Positions 60,200-64,000 of a DNA stretch of 64,000 nt are shown in pieces. How positions within the stretch are numbered: the first letter of the stretch is position 1; the number at the start of each line of letters is the position of its first letter. The notes beneath the pieces were generated by a model that searched no databases, was not told the DNA's origin, and saw nothing but the letters and a program-made list of their open reading frames with translations. A program made the position numbers and the translations under genes. This DNA comes from Spirochaetaceae bacterium (GTDB taxonomy: Bacteria; Spirochaetota; Spirochaetia; Treponematales; Treponemataceae): the NCBI GenBank assembly GCA_017622135.1, contig JAGARR010000050.1, positions 1 through 64,000 on the forward strand, given 5' to 3'.

Positions 60200-61360
60200 T
60201 TGAAGAGAAGAAATGAGTGCTGGGCTTTGTCTCGGCTGGCCGGTCTGCTGGTACCCATGGTACTGATGTTCGCAAGTGTGGCTTCTGTGTCCTGTAGGAT
60301 GACACCGGAGGGAGTCGTTTCTGTATCTAGTGATGTGAGTGATCCTAAGATGACGGGGTTCTCGCAGGAGTCGAAGGATACCTTGGTGTTGGTCTTTTCC
60401 GAGGAGGTGGAGCTTTCTAGTCTGGAGGTGCGAAAAGGGGACAAGGAAAATCAAGGGGATATTGTGCTTGCTGCATCTGAGATGAATGTTCAGCCTAAGA
60501 ACAGGGAGTCCTTGGTGGCAGCAGATGGGGAGGAGTCGGTTTCCATGGAAAACCAGGGCATGGAGGCTCGGATACAGTTTTTGGACACGGCTAAATTGGA
60601 GGCCGGAGAAACCTATATCCTGTCGGGGGTAGCCCACGACCAGGAGGGCAACAGCCTTCTGTTCCAGGTGCCCTTCCATGGCTATAACGATGAAGCTGCT
60701 GGTCTGGTTCTCAGCGAGGTGCGATCTGGTTATAGCAAGCCGAAAGTTGAGTATGTGGAGCTATACGTCCACCGTTCCGGGGACTTGGCGGGTATCAGCC
60801 TGTATTTTACAAACAAGGATTTTGAGTATGTGTTTCCTTCCGCAAAAGTTTCTGCCGGTGACTATATTGTCTTGCATATGAGAGCCTTGGAAGGAGAAAC
60901 AGGCCGTGTGGACGAGGTTGGCGACGACTTGAACCTGTCCACCGCATCAGAGTCCTGTTCTGACGTGCGGGATTTCTGGGCACCCTCAACTAGTAGGATT
61001 GTGGGGACTAACGATGTGATTGTACTGCGGGAACGGCAAAACGGAAAGGTTGTAGATGCATTATTGTATGCTCAATCTGGAATTTCAGATGCTGTTTCAA
61101 AGAGACTTATACCTGTTGCTCAGCAAATGGTTGATGAAGGTGTGTGGTCTGGCAGTGTAGATTTCTCCACCTGGGCCTCCGGTGAGGATTTATCAGACAC
61201 TGCCACTACCCGCAGTCTGTCCCGGCAGAACATCGCAGCCATTACCGATGCGGAAAAGGCGGAGAGGCCTGTTCTTGTAGGCAGCAGTACCGACTGGATG
61301 GTGGTGAAGGGAGCCACTCCCGGTAAGGCCAACTCCACCGAAAGGTACGTGAAAAAATAA
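60200..61360 (+). CDS. Lipoprotein with lamin-tail-like domain upstream of rimP (386 aa)
   Basis: The TTG at 60200 is favoured by GGAGG seven bases upstream and gives LKRRNECWALSRLAGLLVPM with a lipobox-like SVSC. Residues about 35-170 form a beta-rich region (DTLVLVFSEEVELSSLEVRK). From about 175 a lamin-tail-type (LTD) domain appears: LVLSEVRSGYSKPKVEYVEL and GDLAGISLYFTNKDFEYVF, then SAGDYIVLHMRA. It occupies the position of a conserved hypothetical gene before rimP-nusA-infB in Treponema. The function is unknown; surface location is inferred. Confidence 0.75.
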   Translation: MKRRNECWALSRLAGLLVPMVLMFASVASVSCRMTPEGVVSVSSDVSDPKMTGFSQESKDTLVLVFSEEVELSSLEVRKGDKENQGDIVLAASEMNVQPKNRESLVAADGEESVSMENQGMEARIQFLDTAKLEAGETYILSGVAHDQEGNSLLFQVPFHGYNDEAAGLVLSEVRSGYSKPKVEYVELYVHRSGDLAGISLYFTNKDFEYVFPSAKVSAGDYIVLHMRALEGETGRVDEVGDDLNLSTASESCSDVRDFWAPSTSRIVGTNDVIVLRERQNGKVVDALLYAQSGISDAVSKRLIPVAQQMVDEGVWSGSVDFSTWASGEDLSDTATTRSLSRQNIAAITDAEKAERPVLVGSSTDWMVVKGATPGKANSTERYVKK

Positions 61361-61419
61361 AATGACGGCCTGAGCTTTAGGCTCTGGTTCCCATTGGAGC
61401 CGGAGCCTTCCTGTTCCGA

Positions 61420-61448
61420 TTGACATTTTTCTTGCAGTTGGATATACT
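61420..61448 (+). promoter_or_regulatory. Consensus promoter of the rimP-nusA-infB operon
   Basis: TTGACA (61420-61425), 17 bp, TATACT (61443-61448). It is one of the best sigma-70 matches in the window. Confidence 0.85.
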
Positions 61449-61483
61449 ATAGAAGAACATTAAATATTACCATTTTTGTTGGG

Positions 61484-61508
61484 GAGTCGTTCAAACGGCT
61501 CTTTTTTT
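61484..61508 (+). promoter_or_regulatory. Terminator-like hairpin in the rimP-nusA-infB leader
   Basis: GAGTCG-TTCAAA-CGGCTC followed by seven T lies about 30 bases after the predicted transcription start and 60 bases before rimP. No gene ends between promoter and hairpin, so it should act as an attenuator. NusA itself stimulates intrinsic termination, making autoregulation attractive (inference). Confidence 0.65.
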
Positions 61509-61566
61509 ATATTCACAGGGCACAGTCTTGGTTATGACGTAACTGGGGCAGACCCTATTCGGAGTA

Positions 61567-62073
61567 TTGGTGGAATATATATCACTTGATTCTGTGCCTC
61601 ATTTTTCTGATTGCAGCCCCTTGGTGACAGGCCTTGGGTATGTGCTGGTGGACCTGAAGGTGGTTCCTCAGCACGGGTCAATCAGAGTGACGGCTGTCAT
61701 CACCAAGCCAGCCGGCGAGTCCGGGGCTGTGGGTGTCAATGACTGTGCCCGCGTCCATCGTGCCCTTCTTCCCCGTCTGGAAGCAGTATTGGATTCTCAG
61801 GACATTTACATGGAGGTGGCATCTCCCGGCATGGAGCGGCTTATCAAGAACCCGGCGGAATTCGCCCTGTTTGCAGGACGCTATGTTCGGGTTTGGGACA
61901 ATCAGATAACGGATTGGATTGCCGGAAGGATTCTTTCCTCTGACACCCAGTCATTGACCTTGGAGCTCGTTCATCAGGAGGAGGGTGACATGGAGTCTGC
62001 CACCAGCGGTGGGACTTGTATCATTCCCTATGAGCGAATATCAAAAGCAAAATTACTACAGTTAGGAGGCTAG
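61567..62073 (+). CDS. rimP: Ribosome maturation factor RimP (168 aa)
   Basis: It helps 30S subunit assembly. The N-terminal domain has LVTGLGYVLVDLKVVPQHGS and the conserved VNDCARVHRALLPRLEAVLD, followed by IYMEVASPGMERLIKNPAEF, the strongest RimP signature. A C-terminal SH3-like domain (YVRVWDNQITDWIAGRIL) completes it. TTG (61567) or GTG (61570) may start translation; the GTG has the better distance from CGGAG. The stop is 2 bp from the nusA start, so the two are translationally coupled. Confidence 0.92.
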   Translation: MVEYISLDSVPHFSDCSPLVTGLGYVLVDLKVVPQHGSIRVTAVITKPAGESGAVGVNDCARVHRALLPRLEAVLDSQDIYMEVASPGMERLIKNPAEFALFAGRYVRVWDNQITDWIAGRILSSDTQSLTLELVHQEEGDMESATSGGTCIIPYERISKAKLLQLGG

Positions 62074-62075
62074 GC

Positions 62076-63545
62076 ATGTCCTCTCAGATGGCAGAAGCTA
62101 TACGCCAGTTGATTCAGGAGAAGGGTCTTCCAGAGAAGGCTGTTCTCACAATGATTGAAGATACCTTGAAGGCCGCTTACAAGCGCAAGTTCGGTACCTG
62201 CGAGAATGCAGTGGTGGAGTTTGCGGAGGATTTATCCGAGGTGTATCTCTATTCCAAGAAGATTGTGGTGGATGGTGCCTACGACCTTACCACTGAGATT
62301 GAGCTGGAGGACGCCAAGAAGCTTGGTGAGGATTTCGAGGTGGGTGATGAGATCGCCATTCAGATCGATCCTAAGGACTTTGATCGCTCCATCATCCAGA
62401 CAGGAAAGCAGACTGCGCGCCAGTCGCTGTCCGAAATCCAGAAGGACAGGCTTTACGCCGAGTTCAAGGACAAGGTGGGGGATCTTGTGGTGGGATACTA
62501 CCAGCGTGAGGATATGCGGGAAGGAAAGAACAAGGGAACCATCTATGTGGATTTGGGCAAGGTGGAGGGAATCCTCCCCAAGCGCAATCAGTCTCCCCGT
62601 GAAAGCTACGAGAAGAATAGCAGAATCAGGGCCTTGGTAACCGAGGTGAAGAAGAGCAATTCTCGGGGTGGGCCTGGACTGCAGCTGGTTCTGTCCCGCA
62701 CCGACCCTGATTTTGTACGTAAGATCATGGAGCAGGAGATTCCTGAGACATATGACAAGACGGTGGAGATTTACAAGATTGTCCGAGAGCCAGGCTACCG
62801 CACCAAGGTTGCCGTCTATTCCCATCGGGAGGATGTGGATCCCGTTGGAGCCTGTGTGGGTCTCAAGGGTGTGCGTATCCAGTCTGTCATCAAGGAACTG
62901 GAGGGAGAGAAGATCGACGTGCTGAAATACGAGCCCGATCCAGTGGAGTTCATCAAGAATGCCCTGTCTCCCGCCGAGGTTTCCGGTGTTATCATCTTGG
63001 ACGAGGACAAGCGCCAGGCTCTGGCGGTGGTTCCTGAGAGTCAGTTCTCCCTGGCCATCGGAAAGCAGGGCCTGAATGTCCGCCTGGCCAACCGTCTGGT
63101 GGACTGGAACATCGATGTCAAGACGGAGGATCAGTACGAGGAGTTTGACCAGCTGGTGGTTCAGTCCCGGAAGGCTGCCGAGGATTTGTTCTCCGACGAG
63201 ATTCCTACGGTCAACACATTGGCGGAGTTGCCCGGCATCAATCAGGATGTGGTGGCAATCCTCAAGGAAAATAATATAGAAGACATCGAGCAATTCCTTG
63301 TGGCTTGTGAAAATGGTGTGCTGGAAGGAATTGAGGGGGTGTCTGCAGAGGATGTATCTGCAGTGGAGGCCCTCATCAATGATGTGGTGGAGTTTGTGGA
63401 GGACGAATTGGATGTCCAGGACCAGGAGTCCATGGAGGAAGAGGAGTACTTCTGCCCTGAGTGCAACGCAAGGATTACAACCGATATGACAGCCTGTCCA
63501 AACTGTGGTATTGGTCTTAGTTTCGAGGAAGAGGACGAGGAATAG
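62076..63545 (+). CDS. nusA: Transcription termination/antitermination factor NusA with C-terminal zinc ribbon (489 aa)
   Basis: The N-terminal RNA-polymerase-binding domain (residues 1-130) is followed by S1 (GDLVVGYYQREDMREGKNKG), KH1 (DPVGACVGLKGVRIQSVIKE) and KH2 (SQFSLAIGKQGLNVRLANRL). A helix-hairpin-helix region (NTLAELPGINQDVVAILKEN) comes next. After an acidic stretch the chain ends with CPECNARITTDMTACPNCG (Cys 460, 463, 474, 477), a zinc ribbon not found in E. coli or B. subtilis NusA. AGGAGG before the start is encoded at the end of rimP. NusA modulates pausing, termination and antitermination. Confidence 0.95.
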   Translation: MSSQMAEAIRQLIQEKGLPEKAVLTMIEDTLKAAYKRKFGTCENAVVEFAEDLSEVYLYSKKIVVDGAYDLTTEIELEDAKKLGEDFEVGDEIAIQIDPKDFDRSIIQTGKQTARQSLSEIQKDRLYAEFKDKVGDLVVGYYQREDMREGKNKGTIYVDLGKVEGILPKRNQSPRESYEKNSRIRALVTEVKKSNSRGGPGLQLVLSRTDPDFVRKIMEQEIPETYDKTVEIYKIVREPGYRTKVAVYSHREDVDPVGACVGLKGVRIQSVIKELEGEKIDVLKYEPDPVEFIKNALSPAEVSGVIILDEDKRQALAVVPESQFSLAIGKQGLNVRLANRLVDWNIDVKTEDQYEEFDQLVVQSRKAAEDLFSDEIPTVNTLAELPGINQDVVAILKENNIEDIEQFLVACENGVLEGIEGVSAEDVSAVEALINDVVEFVEDELDVQDQESMEEEEYFCPECNARITTDMTACPNCGIGLSFEEEDEE

Positions 63546-63553
63546 GATAGAAT

Positions 63554-64000
63554 ATGGCGGATGAAGAGAACAAGCCCAAAGTAAAACTAATCAAGAAAAA
63601 GAGCGACGCTCCACAGGCTCCTGTCCAAGAACAGGCCCCTGTCTTGAGCAAGCCTGCTCAGGAACAGGCTGCTGCAGGAAGCTCCCCTGCAAAGGTGGTG
63701 GTGCACAAGCAGGGAGGGGCTGCCGCTCCGGAAAAGAAGAAGAAGGTGGTGGTGGTAAAGAAGCCCGCCGCCGCACCTCGGCCCGTCAAGTCGGATACCC
63801 CCAAGGAGAGTCCCGCACCTGCTTCCACACCTGTAGACTCATCCGTACCTCCCTCTGTCCAGACAAAGGAGTCCGCCGCACCTGTCTCCCAGCAGAAGGA
63901 ACCAGCCACCGCTGAAAAGCCAGTGGAGCAGAAGCCCAAGCCAAAGACAGCCTTTGAGTTGAGTCCCGCCCGCCCCAACGTCAAGGCAGGAAACCTTTCC
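63554..64000 (+). CDS. infB: Translation initiation factor IF-2, N-terminal part (cut by window end)
   Basis: ATG at 63554, eight bases after the nusA stop, with AGGATAG upstream. The 149 codons visible start MADEENKPKVKLIKKKSDAP and form the long Lys/Pro/Ala/Gln-rich disordered N-terminus typical of bacterial IF-2 in spirochetes. The GTPase and later domains lie beyond the window. The position directly after nusA supports the call; in bacteria rimP-nusA-infB is a conserved order. Confidence 0.85.
   Translation, partial: MADEENKPKVKLIKKKSDAPQAPVQEQAPVLSKPAQEQAAAGSSPAKVVVHKQGGAAAPEKKKKVVVVKKPAAAPRPVKSDTPKESPAPASTPVDSSVPPSVQTKESAAPVSQQKEPATAEKPVEQKPKPKTAFELSPARPNVKAGNLS

Overview
The window looks like a chromosomal segment of a Treponema-type spirochete. 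The evidence is the FlgF/FlgG pair with a muramidase-less FlgJ, many short lipoproteins with spirochetal lipoboxes, BspA-type leucine-rich repeat proteins, an LTD-like lipoprotein ahead of rimP-nusA-infB, and the overall gene style. Base composition is moderately GC-rich, with several AT-rich islands (about 11160-12353, 13900-15350, 34049-34525, 38750-39560, 52579-53541) that hold unrecognised secreted or nuclease-like genes and may be later arrivals. I saw no rRNA, tRNA, CRISPR array, transposase or prophage module.

Layout. 1-8060 is accessory: three lipoprotein genes, each divergent from a small XRE-type regulator, with a DUF2442 gene and a flagellar rod operon (flgF-like, flgG, flgJ) behind a near-consensus sigma-28 promoter. 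8073-13756 carries nagA-nagB, a CBM9-like protein, a secreted unknown and fumC. 13919-19250 holds a frameshifted ORF, a transglutaminase-like/TPR protein and an InlB-repeat lipoprotein. 19249-26789 has a 1263-aa beta-helix surface lipoprotein, a uracil permease with a leader hairpin, and a BspA-like LRR lipoprotein. 26922-30039 is a sugar ABC importer (binding protein plus two permeases, no ATPase). 30336-35806 holds a vWA protein, a small TPR lipoprotein, an S1-domain protein, thrH, a probable standalone CdiA-type nuclease domain, an unknown and a VOC protein.

35866-42048, on the minus strand, is the most unusual block. It is a six-cistron run of duplicated lipoproteins whose conserved C-terminal codons contain the ribosome-binding site and start codon of the next cistron. 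It ends in a beta-lactamase-fold serine hydrolase and a clostripain-family peptidase. Two members are broken: one by a single-base frameshift in a C-run and one by an in-frame TGA.

42325-51182 returns to housekeeping: ilvC, an SPFH/zinc-ribbon protein next to a zinc-ribbon/transmembrane/LRR protein, ffh, a small membrane protein and an EF-G paralogue with a degenerate G4 motif. 51313-53541 is a decayed patch (ATP-grasp orphan, SH3-domain remnant, secreted unknown). 53553-59446 holds a P1-family peptidase, the pantothenate-to-phosphopantetheine genes coaC-coaB-coaX (decarboxylase and ligase encoded separately), a nucleotidyltransferase, a secreted protein and deoD. 60200-64000 ends with the LTD-like lipoprotein and the rimP-nusA-infB operon. 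That operon has a consensus promoter followed by an intrinsic-terminator-like hairpin in its leader. infB runs off the window.
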